Source: Bacteroidota bacterium (GTDB lineage: Bacteria; Bacteroidota; Ignavibacteria; Ignavibacteriales; Melioribacteraceae). Taken from it: DNA of 38,429 nucleotides. The position numbers were made by a program, and so were the translations under genes. The notes beneath the pieces were generated by a model. The model was not told where the DNA came from and ran no database searches. It saw nothing but the letters and a program-made list of their open reading frames with translations. Below, piece by piece: positions 23,552 through 32,785 of the stretch. Numbering within the stretch: position 1 is the stretch's first letter; each line of letters begins with the position of its first letter. The stretch covers positions 1 through 38,429 of the forward strand of contig JAHJTX010000256.1 in NCBI GenBank assembly GCA_018829545.1, in the 5' to 3' direction.

Positions 23552-25372
23552 ATGAATAATTCTTTTAAAGGAATTGTAATTTCTATTATTTTTTGTTTGC
23601 CAATGCTATTGCACGCTCAAGATTCGCTTCATTACAATTTGGCGGAATTAACTGTAACGGCAAGTAAATCGCCGGTTTACTATTCGGATTTAGCCAGAAC
23701 AGTTGATGTGATTCAACCACAAGATATTAAAAATTATCCGGTCAATACTATTGGAGACTTACTCCAATACATTGGCGGAGTTGATTTAAAGCAGCGGGGC
23801 GCTGAGGGAGTTCAATCCGACATTTCAATCAGAGGTGGATCTTTTGAACAAACTCTGATTCTAATTGATGGAATAAAAATAATCGATCCTCAAACCGGGC
23901 ATCATAATCTAAATCTGCCTGTCGATATAAACGAAGTGGAAAGAATCGAAATCTTAAAAGGTGAGGGAAGCAAAATTCATGGACCAAATGCGTTTAGCGG
24001 TGTTATAAATATCATCACTAAAAAAAGCTCTGTTGATGAGTTATACATAAAAGCAAGCGGCGGGAATTTCGGTTTTCATTCGCAAACGCTTGGATTAGGT
24101 AACAGGCTTGGATCTCTATCAACACGTGTCAGCGCCACAAGATCAAAATCCGATGGATATATTCACAACACTGAATTCGAAAGCGCAAACATCTCCGTAT
24201 CGTCAACCTACGTAAATGCTGCCGACTATCACCGCATCTTTTTGGGATTTAACGAAAAGGATTTCGGCGCGAATAGTTTTTACTCATCCAAATATCCGGA
24301 TCAATCTGAGCACACAATTACAAAACTACTTGCGGCGTCATCGGAATATTTTTTGGGGAGTATTAATGTTTCGCCTAAAATTTATTGGCGCAGAAACAAT
24401 GATGAATTTCTACTAAAAAAAAATAATCCGGCATTTTACAAAAATCTTCACGAGACGAATGTTTTTGGTGGTGAAATCGGGATTTCAGTGAAATCAGATT
24501 ACGGTTCTACTTCTTTTGGCGGCGAATTTGGCTCCGATAAAATTGTAAGCAATAATCTTGGTAATCATTCTAGAGAAAGGCATGGATATTATCTCGAACA
24601 TCAATTCGAAAGCATTATAGGCATAAACCTAAATGTGGGTGGCTTTGCATACAAGTATTCAAATTTGGATTGGAAAGTTTGGCCGGGATTTGATGCTGCC
24701 TACAGAATATCACAGTCAGTAAAAATTTACAGTTCATACGGCAAAGCGTTTAGAGTTCCGACTTATACCGAATTATTTTACAATGATCCGGTTACTGCGG
24801 GCAATCAGTTTCTTAAATATGAGGAGTCCGATTCCTACGAATTCGGAAGTTCCTTCAACTCTTCAAACGTCAGTTTACGGGCAAATATATTTTACAGAGA
24901 AGGGAAGAATTTAATTGACTGGGTTAAGTCGGATGATAGTTCTAAATGGAATGCGCGAAATATTTCTGAGATAAATACAACGGGATTTGAATTTAGAGTT
25001 ACAGTCAATCCAGTATGGCTTGATTTCAATTTAATTGAGAAGATTGATTTTGATTTCACCCATCTGAGTTCGGATAAGTTCTCCGGTAATTTAGAATCGC
25101 GTTATCTTCTGGACCATTTGAAGAATCAAGCAATATTAAAAATAATGAGCAGTCCTCTTAATATTATCACAATGCTAATATTTAGATATGAGCAAAGACT
25201 TAACAATAAGGAGCAATTTTTAGTTGATTTTGGATTAGCAAAAGCCGTAATTGGAGTCGAACTCTTCGTTAAAGTCTCCAATTTATTCGATAGGAAATAT
25301 GAGGACATCGCCGGTGTAATGCTTCCGGGACGTTGGGTTAAATTGGGTGTGAGTTATTCTCTTGAGTATTAA
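23552..25372 (+). CDS. TonB-dependent outer-membrane receptor (BtuB-like)
   Basis: A 606-residue outer-membrane receptor. Residues 1-23 are a signal peptide ending LLHAQ. The plug domain (about residues 30-145) has the typical DVIQPQDIKNYPVNTIGDLL, DISIRGGSFEQTLILIDGIK and IEILKGEGSKIHGPNAFSGVINIITK blocks. The rest is a 22-strand-type barrel with a C-terminal aromatic end (VSYSLEY). The compact size and plug resemble BtuB and other small vitamin or siderophore receptors; the ligand cannot be read. Ribosome binding site GAGGAG at 23543-23548. No convincing cobalamin riboswitch lies upstream. Confidence 0.93.
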   Translation: MNNSFKGIVISIIFCLPMLLHAQDSLHYNLAELTVTASKSPVYYSDLARTVDVIQPQDIKNYPVNTIGDLLQYIGGVDLKQRGAEGVQSDISIRGGSFEQTLILIDGIKIIDPQTGHHNLNLPVDINEVERIEILKGEGSKIHGPNAFSGVINIITKKSSVDELYIKASGGNFGFHSQTLGLGNRLGSLSTRVSATRSKSDGYIHNTEFESANISVSSTYVNAADYHRIFLGFNEKDFGANSFYSSKYPDQSEHTITKLLAASSEYFLGSINVSPKIYWRRNNDEFLLKKNNPAFYKNLHETNVFGGEIGISVKSDYGSTSFGGEFGSDKIVSNNLGNHSRERHGYYLEHQFESIIGINLNVGGFAYKYSNLDWKVWPGFDAAYRISQSVKIYSSYGKAFRVPTYTELFYNDPVTAGNQFLKYEESDSYEFGSSFNSSNVSLRANIFYREGKNLIDWVKSDDSSKWNARNISEINTTGFEFRVTVNPVWLDFNLIEKIDFDFTHLSSDKFSGNLESRYLLDHLKNQAILKIMSSPLNIITMLIFRYEQRLNNKEQFLVDFGLAKAVIGVELFVKVSNLFDRKYEDIAGVMLPGRWVKLGVSYSLEY

Positions 25373-25400
25373 TGAATAAATACTGCATCAAAAAAACTTG

Positions 25401-25470
25401 CTGCCAAGTCACAAGACACTAAAACATAAAGGCTTTCTTTCCACTTCGTGTCTTTGAGACTTTGTGGCAG
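25401..25470. repeat. Imperfect long inverted repeat (hairpin element)
   Basis: CTGCCAAGTCACAAGACAC at 25401-25419 pairs imperfectly with GTGTCTTTGAGACTTTGTGGCAG-type sequence ending at 25470 (outer arms CTGCCA and TGGCAG, inner GACAC and GTGTC). It lies in the 142-base gap between the convergent TonB receptor and DUF4340 genes. It could terminate both transcripts or be a dispersed repeat. Confidence 0.5.
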
Positions 25471-25514
25471 AGATGTTTTGCAAAGAAAAGCCATCATTAG
25501 GGCGGCGCTAAAAC

Positions 25515-26444
25515 TCACTTCAGAAGTTGCTTGTAACCTATAAAAGCTTTTTTACCAAGATTATTCTGCGTTCCCTCAAAATATGAATCCGGATTCAAAT
25601 TAGAAGTTATTGGGAAATGTTCGATCTGTTGAAATCCTTTCACTTCTAAAATCTCACCGCTTTCGGTTTCAACGGTTAATTTATGAGTAGGCACAATCGC
25701 GGCATCCACATCATCCGTAAAATAAGAACTTGTTAACCTTTGCAGTTGGCTTAAATATTTAGCTGTTTCTACAGAATCAGTCGGCTCGTCATTTGCGAAC
25801 CAAATATCGTTCAACTTAACAAGTTGATAAGAGCTATCTGCCGGATAGTTAAAACTAATTCGATTCCAATTTTTGTAATCACCTGTAATAATAGAGTTAT
25901 CGCGAAAACTCGAAATGCCTTGATTGAATGTAGCTGAGAGAAATCCATCAACTTCGTAAACATCAGAATCGTTGTTTAAGCGCACATAAGTAGACATGCT
26001 GCGCGGCTGTTGAAACGCAAATTTGCCCAATAAAATATTTAGTGTTTCTTTGCCGTCTTCAATTATTTTAACTCTTGTGGCGGTTGAATCAACTTCAAAC
26101 TCCGTCCATTTTTGAGAGCCTCTCGCGGCTAATCGTTTTGGTTTAATGCTCAAAATTTGGTTGATGAGATTATCTGCTTTTGAATCAGGAACACTCACAA
26201 CTTTTCCATTCGTGAGAGTAGTTTTCCAAGAATCATTTTCTTTGAAGATTTTTATTTCAGCATGATTTTGAGATTTAGGATATATCAAAATCTCCGTGAT
26301 TTCCGTTGTGTCGATATCAACAAGTTCCTGCCGGAAAGTTCTTTCATTTTTCTCATCGGTAAAATAAAAGACTGCCGCAATCACAACAAGAACTCCGAAA
26401 ATAACCGCTAATTTTTTATTCGATAAATTATTTAACATAGTCAA
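25515..26444 (-). CDS. DUF4340 domain protein of the Gld-like ABC operon
   Basis: A 309-residue protein with one N-terminal membrane anchor (LAVIFGVLVVIAAVFYF, about residues 12-28) and a large extracytoplasmic part. The pattern of KIFKENDSWKTTL, ARGSQKWTEFEVDSTATRVKI, LLGKFAFQQPRSMSTYVRL and VYEVDGFLSATF matches DUF4340, a family of beta-rich repeats regularly encoded after GldG-like genes. It probably works with GldG as a periplasmic accessory of the ABC exporter. Its start overlaps the end of the GldG-like gene by 17 bases, so it is translationally coupled. Confidence 0.9.
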   Translation of the reverse strand: MTMLNNLSNKKLAVIFGVLVVIAAVFYFTDEKNERTFRQELVDIDTTEITEILIYPKSQNHAEIKIFKENDSWKTTLTNGKVVSVPDSKADNLINQILSIKPKRLAARGSQKWTEFEVDSTATRVKIIEDGKETLNILLGKFAFQQPRSMSTYVRLNNDSDVYEVDGFLSATFNQGISSFRDNSIITGDYKNWNRISFNYPADSSYQLVKLNDIWFANDEPTDSVETAKYLSQLQRLTSSYFTDDVDAAIVPTHKLTVETESGEILEVKGFQQIEHFPITSNLNPDSYFEGTQNNLGKKAFIGYKQLLK

Positions 26445-27954
26445 CTGATTTTAATTGTAATCTGGTTTTTCTTTTGATATGCGCTCGAACCAATCCATAA
26501 ATGATTATTAAAATAATCGGCAGAAGGAAGTTCAAGTATTTCACAATCATCTTTGTGCCGTCTTCAAGTTGAGCGTCCAACGGTCTAGAGGTAACGCCTT
26601 TTGTTCTCAGCTCAATTAATCCTGTATCGTCGGAAAGCCAATCAATCGCATTCACCATTAAGCTAACATTATCCGGCTGAAGTTGCTGCGCTTGCTGTCC
26701 ATCGCCGTTTACGGCAAAGTCGCCATCAGAAAAAACAACCATTTTAGAAATTGTTTCACCGACTAATCTGCCTTCGACTGTTACGCCAACCGGAATTGAA
26801 GACATACCAAAATCGCTCGGCTTCCACTGCTTGGAAATATCAAAAAATAGCGGTGGATTCTGAACTCCTACTTTAGCGGAACTTAATGCAATTGGGTAGT
26901 AGGTTATCGAAGTATCTCGCGGAGTAATTTTGATAGGACTTGCAAAAGGAAGTACAACAGATTCAAGTCCTTCTGTTATCGGGTGATTTGCAAAATTAGA
27001 TATAATTGGAAGATACGGGAAACTTATCGGCGTATTCATAACGAACATGCCCTGCTGCTGACGAACCATAACATTACTGCATTTGGAATCGACCAAAAAA
27101 CTCTCTTCAACTTCAATTCCCTTTTCCCTAAGCCATGCATTAAATCCGGTTGACACCTTGCTGCCGGAAGCCGTTGTCAAATCGCCCATTACTGAATTCA
27201 AAGCCAGCATCAATCTTCCGCCGCGTCCTAAGAACTCATCAAGTTTTTCGAATACGTATGGAGCTATTGAATCTGTTGGCGCGATAACTGCGATAGTTTT
27301 AATTTCTTGCGGGATGCTCGCCAAAGGCGTTATGTTCAGAGTATCCAAGGTGTACATAACGGATATTACTTCGTTTAACTGTTGAAGCGAAGAAATTGGC
27401 GGCTCGCCGTGTCCTTGCAGTAACGCAACTTTTGGCTTATTCGGCACAGATAGTTTTTTAATATTTGTCGTTAAAGCATACTCCATCGCAGCGCCTGGTT
27501 GAAGAAAAGGAATTACTTCTTTCTTCTCGCCAAGTTGAAGAACAGCGCCGAGATATGCTCTTTGCTGTTTAACCTGATCCCTTTCGCGGACGTTTATCAT
27601 TATCGGTCTAATTCCGCTTTGCTGCGCCTGCATTTCGGTTTCTTCATCTTCATTCGGATTGATAAATTCATAGACAATCTGTCCGCCTGAGTAACTGTCA
27701 AATTCAGTAAGCAGATCTTTAAAATCATCTTTCACTTTAGATACGTCAGGAGGAAGATCTTCTGAAAAGTAGGCAGTTACGGTTACGGGATCATTCATCT
27801 CAGCAAGAATGTCCTTTGTGGCATTGCTTAAACTATATCTTTGGTCGGCTGTAAAATCTAATCTAAAAAAGAATTTATCGCCCAAAAAATTAACCAATAT
27901 TAAGATACCGAATAATAATGCGATGGAAGTTTGTATTTTTTTTCTTGTCAGCAT
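26428..27954 (-). CDS. GldG-family ABC auxiliary protein
   Basis: A 508-residue protein of the ABC_transp_aux/GldG family (PF09822). An N-terminal membrane helix (IALLFGILILVNFLGDKF) leads into the RLDFTADQRYSLSNATKDIL block diagnostic of the family. It is followed by DPVTVTAYFSEDLPPDV, a Rossmann-like centre (KPKVALLQGHGEPP), and a C-terminal helix (YLNFLLPIILIIIYGLVRAHI). In Bacteroidota GldG works with GldF and GldA and is needed for gliding in Flavobacterium; non-gliding relatives keep the set for an unknown export job. The gap to the permease gene is 8 bases. Confidence 0.92.
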   Translation of the reverse strand: MLTRKKIQTSIALLFGILILVNFLGDKFFFRLDFTADQRYSLSNATKDILAEMNDPVTVTAYFSEDLPPDVSKVKDDFKDLLTEFDSYSGGQIVYEFINPNEDEETEMQAQQSGIRPIMINVRERDQVKQQRAYLGAVLQLGEKKEVIPFLQPGAAMEYALTTNIKKLSVPNKPKVALLQGHGEPPISSLQQLNEVISVMYTLDTLNITPLASIPQEIKTIAVIAPTDSIAPYVFEKLDEFLGRGGRLMLALNSVMGDLTTASGSKVSTGFNAWLREKGIEVEESFLVDSKCSNVMVRQQQGMFVMNTPISFPYLPIISNFANHPITEGLESVVLPFASPIKITPRDTSITYYPIALSSAKVGVQNPPLFFDISKQWKPSDFGMSSIPVGVTVEGRLVGETISKMVVFSDGDFAVNGDGQQAQQLQPDNVSLMVNAIDWLSDDTGLIELRTKGVTSRPLDAQLEDGTKMIVKYLNFLLPIILIIIYGLVRAHIKRKTRLQLKSVDYVK

Positions 27955-27962
27955 GGCTTCCG

Positions 27963-28688
27963 TTACTCAACTATATTTCTTTTTGAAAGTATTGTTTCTG
28001 CTAAATAGAGTCCAAAAAAACTAATGGATAGGAAATAGAGAATATCCCTTGAATCAATAACGCCGCGGGAAATTGAGCCGTAATGCGTCGATAAACTTAG
28101 ATAACTCAAGAACTGTCCAACTCCTCCTGTTGAATTATCTGCAAGAACATCGAAGATAATCAGGAAGAAAACGCCGATAAACAACGCGAGAAGGAAAGCA
28201 ACAATTTGATTGTTGGTAATGCTGCTTGCGAACAAACCGATACTAATAAATGTTGCGCTCATAAGCATCATTCCCAAATAACCGCACCACACTGCTCCAT
28301 GATCGATTGGACCAAGCATCCAAACCGAAAAATAATACGGAAGTGTGAATAACAGCGCAATTCCGATTAGTTCAACGCACGCAACAAATTTTGCAATTAT
28401 TACCTGCCAATCCGATACCGGTTTTGTAAGAAGCAATTCTAAAGTTCCGCTTCGCTTTTCTTCCGAAAGCATTTTCATTGTTAACGCGGGAATAAAGAAA
28501 AACAACGTCCAGTAAGCGACCGAAAAGAAAGGCTGCAAAGTTGCCTGCCCAATAAAGAAAATATCGGAACCGTAGAGCCAGGTAAAAAATCCGCTCATGC
28601 CTAAAAAGACGGTTATCAAAATGTAGGCAATCAGTGAATCAAAAAACGAGCGTAATTCCTTTTTGGAGATTATCCAGATTTCTTTCAT
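27963..28688 (-). CDS. ABC-2 type permease (GldF-like)
   Basis: A 241-residue integral membrane protein with six predicted helices, including LIAYILITVFLGMSGFFTWLY, LFFFIPALTMKMLSEEKRSGTLELLLTKPV (the conserved EEKRSGT-ELL block of ABC-2 permeases), and IVAFLLALFIGVFFLIIF. It pairs with the ATPase encoded just upstream on the minus strand (7-base gap) and with the GldG-like protein downstream. Likely dimeric in the membrane. No obvious ribosome binding site beyond translational coupling. Confidence 0.92.
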   Translation of the reverse strand: MKEIWIISKKELRSFFDSLIAYILITVFLGMSGFFTWLYGSDIFFIGQATLQPFFSVAYWTLFFFIPALTMKMLSEEKRSGTLELLLTKPVSDWQVIIAKFVACVELIGIALLFTLPYYFSVWMLGPIDHGAVWCGYLGMMLMSATFISIGLFASSITNNQIVAFLLALFIGVFFLIIFDVLADNSTGGVGQFLSYLSLSTHYGSISRGVIDSRDILYFLSISFFGLYLAETILSKRNIVE

Positions 28689-28695
28689 GTTAATT

Positions 28696-29628
28696 TTATT
28701 TTGTTGTTAAGTTTCTAAATACATCTTCAAGTTTTGTTTCAATCGGAGTCATTTCTGTAAGAATCCAATTTTTCTCTTTGCAGAGATTAAAAACATTTCT
28801 TTTAGAAGATTGATCGTTTTTACTGTTGATTAAAAATCCGAATTCGCTGCTTTCATACGGATCGATCATTGCAACTGAATCAAGCTGCTGAACTGACGAA
28901 ATAATTTCATCTTTCGAAGGAGCGTCAAGGATTTCAACTTTTAATACTTCCTGACCATGCGCCTGCTTGCGCAAAATTTCCGAAGTGCCGTCGGCTACAA
29001 TTTTGCCTTCATTAATAATCAATATTCTATCGCATGTAGCTTCCACTTCCGGTAGAATATGAGTGCTTAAAATAACGGTTTTTTCTCTTCCAATTTCGCG
29101 GATCAGTTTTCTTATTTCTACGATTTGATTTGGATCTAAACCCGACGTAGGTTCATCGAGTATTAAAATTTCCGGATCGTGAATCATAGCTTGGGCAAGC
29201 CCAACTCTCTGTTTATATCCTTTTGAGAGTTCGCTTATCTTTTTGTGCTTCTCAACATTCAATCCGCAAACTGCAACCATTTCTGCAATTCGTCTCGGGA
29301 TTTTGTCTTTTGGCACTCCATTAAGTTCAGCCACAAATTCAAGATATTCAAGAACGTACATATCAACATAAAGAGGATTATTTTCGGGCAGGTAGCCGAT
29401 TTTTCTTTTTATCTTCCCTTGATCTTCATGAATTGAGTACTCGCCGATTTTAATATCGCCATCGGATGGAGCCATAAAACAAGTGATTATTTTCATCGTA
29501 GTTGTTTTACCGGCGCCGTTCGGTCCAAGGAAACCAACGATTTCTCCGGTTTTAACTTCGAATGATATGTTGTCTACAGCTCTTTGTGTGCCGTATTTCT
29601 TAGTGAGATTGGATACTGTAATTCTCAT
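28696..29628 (-). CDS. ABC transporter ATPase (GldA-like)
   Basis: A 310-residue ATPase. Walker A is GPNGAGKTTTMK (about residues 34-45), the signature is LSKGYKQRVGLAQAM (LSKGY in place of LSGGQ, as in the GldA/CcmA branch), Walker B is ILILDEPTSGLD, and the H-loop is STHILPEVE. The last 80 residues form a C-terminal domain of the GldA/NatA type. First gene of the four-gene operon ATPase, permease, GldG-like, DUF4340. The upstream gap to rpiA (130 bases) is AT-rich and likely holds its promoter, but no clear -35/-10 pair can be chosen. Confidence 0.94.
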   Translation of the reverse strand: MRITVSNLTKKYGTQRAVDNISFEVKTGEIVGFLGPNGAGKTTTMKIITCFMAPSDGDIKIGEYSIHEDQGKIKRKIGYLPENNPLYVDMYVLEYLEFVAELNGVPKDKIPRRIAEMVAVCGLNVEKHKKISELSKGYKQRVGLAQAMIHDPEILILDEPTSGLDPNQIVEIRKLIREIGREKTVILSTHILPEVEATCDRILIINEGKIVADGTSEILRKQAHGQEVLKVEILDAPSKDEIISSVQQLDSVAMIDPYESSEFGFLINSKNDQSSKRNVFNLCKEKNWILTEMTPIETKLEDVFRNLTTK

Positions 29629-29758
29629 AGTATATAGATTATGTTTTTTGAAGGGTCAAATTTATTACAACTAAAATATTTTTTCAAGTTTATCAAATAA
29701 TTCATCAAGATTTTTTTTCGATTTTACCGTATAATAAAAAATTAGTTCCTAAAAATAT

Positions 29759-30463
29759 TTATAGTCTCGTAAATTCTCTTATCCCGTTTTCACTTGCAAT
29801 AATTACTTTGTCTGCGATTCCGACAAATAAGCCGTTTTCAACAATTCCGGCTCTTTGATTTAATTCAAGTGATAACTTACCAGGATTTTCTATTCTCCCA
29901 AAATTAGCATCCAAAATAAAATTGCCTTCATCGGTAATGCAGGGTTGCGATTTTTCATCCAAACGTAAATCGACTTTTGTGCATCGCTTTGATAAAAATT
30001 CCATTTCAGAAGTCAGTGCGAATTTGATAACCTCTATTGGAACTGCCCATTTCTCGCCGATTCTTTTGGAAACTTTTGTGTCGTCCACAATAATTAAAAC
30101 TTTCTTGCTTGCCTGCGCAACAATTTTTTCCCGCAGAAGCGCTCCGCCGCCGCCTTTTATTAAGTTCAGTTCTTCATCAACTTCGTCGGCGCCGTCAATA
30201 GTAAGATCAATCCGGGAATAATCTTCCATTTTTCCCAAAGGAATTCCTAATTGCCCCGCATGTTTTTCAGTAGCAAGCGATGTCGGAATTCCAATAATAT
30301 TTTTTATTGTTCCCATCTTCAATAAATCAGAAATTTTTTCCAGCGCAAACTTAACTGTGCTTCCGGTTCCTAAGCCGACTATCATCCCGGATTTTATTTC
30401 AGCAACAGCAGTTTCCGCAGCAAGTTTTTTAAGGTCATCTTTAATATTCAAAATACCGCCCAT
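29759..30463 (-). CDS. rpiA: Ribose 5-phosphate isomerase A
   Basis: A 234-residue enzyme interconverting ribose 5-phosphate and ribulose 5-phosphate in the pentose phosphate pathway. The family motifs are GLGTGSTVKF (phosphate loop), TIDGADEVD (catalytic Asp), and KGGGGALLREKIVA (catalytic Lys region). Length is close to the usual 220-235. An ATG at 30463 begins MGGILN; a TTG 4 codons in is an alternative. Followed by the ABC operon on the same strand after 130 bases, divergent from the small ORF and miaB. Confidence 0.96.
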   Translation of the reverse strand: MGGILNIKDDLKKLAAETAVAEIKSGMIVGLGTGSTVKFALEKISDLLKMGTIKNIIGIPTSLATEKHAGQLGIPLGKMEDYSRIDLTIDGADEVDEELNLIKGGGGALLREKIVAQASKKVLIIVDDTKVSKRIGEKWAVPIEVIKFALTSEMEFLSKRCTKVDLRLDEKSQPCITDEGNFILDANFGRIENPGKLSLELNQRAGIVENGLFVGIADKVIIASENGIREFTRL

Positions 30464-30540
30464 TCCATTTATCTCAATTGTTTATAGCATTTATTAATTG
30501 TAGATTTGGCATCCAAATTTATAATAAATGTTTGTTGAAT

Positions 30541-30684
30541 ATGTTATTTAAAGAAAAAAATTATCTGGAAGAAAATTTAATCTCAAAAGAAAGAAAAAGA
30601 AAACAATTAATTTTTTATTCTTCTCTTGGAGCAGTCGCTTTTGCGTTCTTTAATGTAGTCATGTACTATCTCTCTAATTTTTAG
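30541..30684 (+). CDS. Small single-helix membrane protein, 47 residues
   Basis: ATG 30541 opens a 47-codon frame with a basic, charged N-terminus (KEKNYLEENLISKERKRKQ) followed by one membrane helix (LIFYSSLGAVAFAFFNVVMYY). By the positive-inside rule the N-terminus would face the cytoplasm. A longer reading from TTG 30478 is possible but not preferred. It precedes miaB by 37 bases on the same strand. I do not know a family. Composition supports a real small protein. Confidence 0.45.
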   Translation: MLFKEKNYLEENLISKERKRKQLIFYSSLGAVAFAFFNVVMYYLSNF

Positions 30685-30721
30685 TTAACTCCACTTTACT
30701 CCATCAGCTTGAAAGAAAAAA

Positions 30722-32071
30722 ATGTCGAACAATAACGTATATATAGAAACATACGGTTGTCAAATGAATTTAGCCGACACCGAAGTTGTATTAGGTATAT
30801 TGAAGAGCAACGGCTATTCGGTTACTGATGATATCAGAAATGCCGATGTTGTTCTTTTAAATACTTGCAGCGTGCGCGACAATGCCGAGCAAAGAATTTA
30901 TGGAAGACTTGGTAATCTTAAAAGATTAAAAGAGAACAACCCCGGCATGGTGTTGGGAATTTTGGGCTGCATGGCGGAGCGTCTGCGCACCGATTTAATT
31001 GAAGAGAAAAAAATAGTCGATTTGGTTGTTGGTCCGGATGAGTACCGTAGACTTCCTGAATTTATTGATACTGTTTATTCAGGCGAAAAAGGAATTGGAG
31101 TAAAACTCTCAAAAACTGAAACTTATGATGATATCGTACCTTTCCGCGAAGATGGGCTAACCGCATGGATTTCGGTGATGAGAGGCTGCGATAAATTCTG
31201 CACTTTTTGCGTTGTGCCCTTCACACGCGGAAGAGAAAGAAGCCGTTCAACCGATTCAATTATTGATGAAATTCAAGTTCTATCGCAGAGAGGATTTAGG
31301 GAAATTACATTACTCGGGCAAAATGTTAATTCATATAACGATGGAATAAATGATTTTGCGGATTTACTAGCAGCAAGCGCAAAAGTAGATAGATCTTTAC
31401 GAATAAGATTCACGACCTCCCACCCTCAGGATTTATCGGACAAACTGCTTTACACAATTGCCGAAAACCCTAATTTGTGTAATTACATTCATCTTCCGGT
31501 GCAATCGGGATCGAACAAAATTTTGGAATCAATGAACAGAACCTACACGATTGAACACTACTTGAATCTAATTGAAAAGGCTCGTAAGATTATTCCTGGT
31601 GTTTCATTTTCAACCGATATAATTGCAGGATTTCCAACCGAAACATTTGAAGATCATTTAGCCACAATTGACGTTATGCAGAAAGTAAAATACGACGGCG
31701 CTTATATGTTCAAATATTCTCCGCGCGAAGGCACAAAAGCTTTCAAAATGAAAGATGATGTTTCCGAAGAAGATAAATCAAAAAGACTTAGCGAGATTAT
31801 CGATTTGCAGCGGATTATTTCGTATGAATTAAATCAAAAACTTATTGGCACAGAAGAGATAGTTTTGGTTGAAGGACCGAGCAAAAAATCGGATAAATTT
31901 TTCGCGGGTAGAACCGATAGTAATAAAATTGTTATCTTTCCGGCAGAAGAAATTATTGCTTCCGGAGATTACATAAAAGTGCTGTTAAATAAAGCTACTT
32001 CGGCAACTTTATTCGGCGATTATCAGTCAACCGTAATGAAACGAAATGAAAAACTTCCACTCACAGCTTAA
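30722..32071 (+). CDS. miaB: tRNA-2-methylthio-N6-dimethylallyladenosine synthase MiaB
   Basis: A 449-residue methylthiotransferase with two iron-sulfur clusters. The N-terminal UPF0004 domain has ETYGCQMN, NTCSVRDNAEQ and ILGCMAE (three Cys of the auxiliary cluster). The radical SAM core has RGCDKFCTFCVVPFTRG (CxxxCxxC), and a TRAM domain closes the C-terminus. CVVPFTRGRERSR is typical of MiaB rather than MtaB or RimO. It adds a methylthio group to i6A37 in tRNAs. The next gene begins 4 bases after its stop. Confidence 0.97.
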   Translation: MSNNNVYIETYGCQMNLADTEVVLGILKSNGYSVTDDIRNADVVLLNTCSVRDNAEQRIYGRLGNLKRLKENNPGMVLGILGCMAERLRTDLIEEKKIVDLVVGPDEYRRLPEFIDTVYSGEKGIGVKLSKTETYDDIVPFREDGLTAWISVMRGCDKFCTFCVVPFTRGRERSRSTDSIIDEIQVLSQRGFREITLLGQNVNSYNDGINDFADLLAASAKVDRSLRIRFTTSHPQDLSDKLLYTIAENPNLCNYIHLPVQSGSNKILESMNRTYTIEHYLNLIEKARKIIPGVSFSTDIIAGFPTETFEDHLATIDVMQKVKYDGAYMFKYSPREGTKAFKMKDDVSEEDKSKRLSEIIDLQRIISYELNQKLIGTEEIVLVEGPSKKSDKFFAGRTDSNKIVIFPAEEIIASGDYIKVLLNKATSATLFGDYQSTVMKRNEKLPLTA

Positions 32072-32075
32072 ACCG

Positions 32076-32774
32076 ATGAAAGCATTTTTGTTTTTAATGT
32101 TATTCACTTCAGTTTTTAATGCACAGAATACTAATATCATTCCGGCATTAAAGGAAATTGAATCCGGCAATTTTGATGAAGCCGAGAAGTTTCTGGAAAG
32201 TAATATCAAATCAAATCCTAATGATCCTTCCCTGTTATTTCTGAAAGCTGTAATCACAGAAGAAGCCGATAATGCAGCAGATTTATATTCGAAAGTTTTT
32301 AATGAGTTTCCAAATTCTGCTTATGCCGATGCGGCATTATTTAGATTATTTTCTATGCATTATGCCAATGGCAGCTATAAAACCGCCGAGACAATTCTAA
32401 ATCAATTGAAAGAAAAGTATCCATCCTCCCCATATATTATTACAGCCGATAGAGCCATACCCGACGAAGAAGAAATTAAAACGCCTCCTGTTCAGGTGGA
32501 GCCTGTAAAAATCATTGAAAAGTTGGAAGCAGAAGAAAAATATTATTTTACAATTCAGGCCGGAGCATTTTCTAACGTTGGCAATGCCAGAGCATTGAAA
32601 AACAAATTTGAACAGAAAAATCTCTATTCAAACATTTCTCAAAAAGAAGTTGGCGGCACTATTTTCAGTATTGTAACAGTCGGTAGATTTCAAGATAGAA
32701 ACGAAGCCGAGCAGCTTCTGCAGTCTGTAAATCGAGAATACAAACTTCAAGGCAGAATCATTCCTTATAATTAG
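32076..32774 (+). CDS. Exported TPR and SPOR domain protein
   Basis: From ATG 32076 this is a 232-residue protein with a signal peptide (MKAFLFLMLFTSVFNAQ). An earlier in-frame ATG at 32046 overlaps miaB and puts a charged stretch before the signal, so I prefer 32076. Residues about 25-125 are helical tetratricopeptide-like repeats (PSLLFLKAVITEEADNAADLY, ADAALFRLFSMHYANGSYKTAETIL). The C-terminal 75 residues are a SPOR domain (YYFTIQAGAFSNVGNARALKNKFE to GRFQDRNEAEQLLQSV), which binds denuded septal peptidoglycan. The likely site is the periplasm at division sites. Confidence 0.88.
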   Translation: MKAFLFLMLFTSVFNAQNTNIIPALKEIESGNFDEAEKFLESNIKSNPNDPSLLFLKAVITEEADNAADLYSKVFNEFPNSAYADAALFRLFSMHYANGSYKTAETILNQLKEKYPSSPYIITADRAIPDEEEIKTPPVQVEPVKIIEKLEAEEKYYFTIQAGAFSNVGNARALKNKFEQKNLYSNISQKEVGGTIFSIVTVGRFQDRNEAEQLLQSVNREYKLQGRIIPYN

Positions 32775-32785
32775 AAGCATCAACA

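Noticed and set aside
32046-32075. Longer N-terminus of the SPOR protein from ATG 32046
   Set aside because: It overlaps the end of miaB and places ten residues before an ideal signal peptide that begins at ATG 32076.
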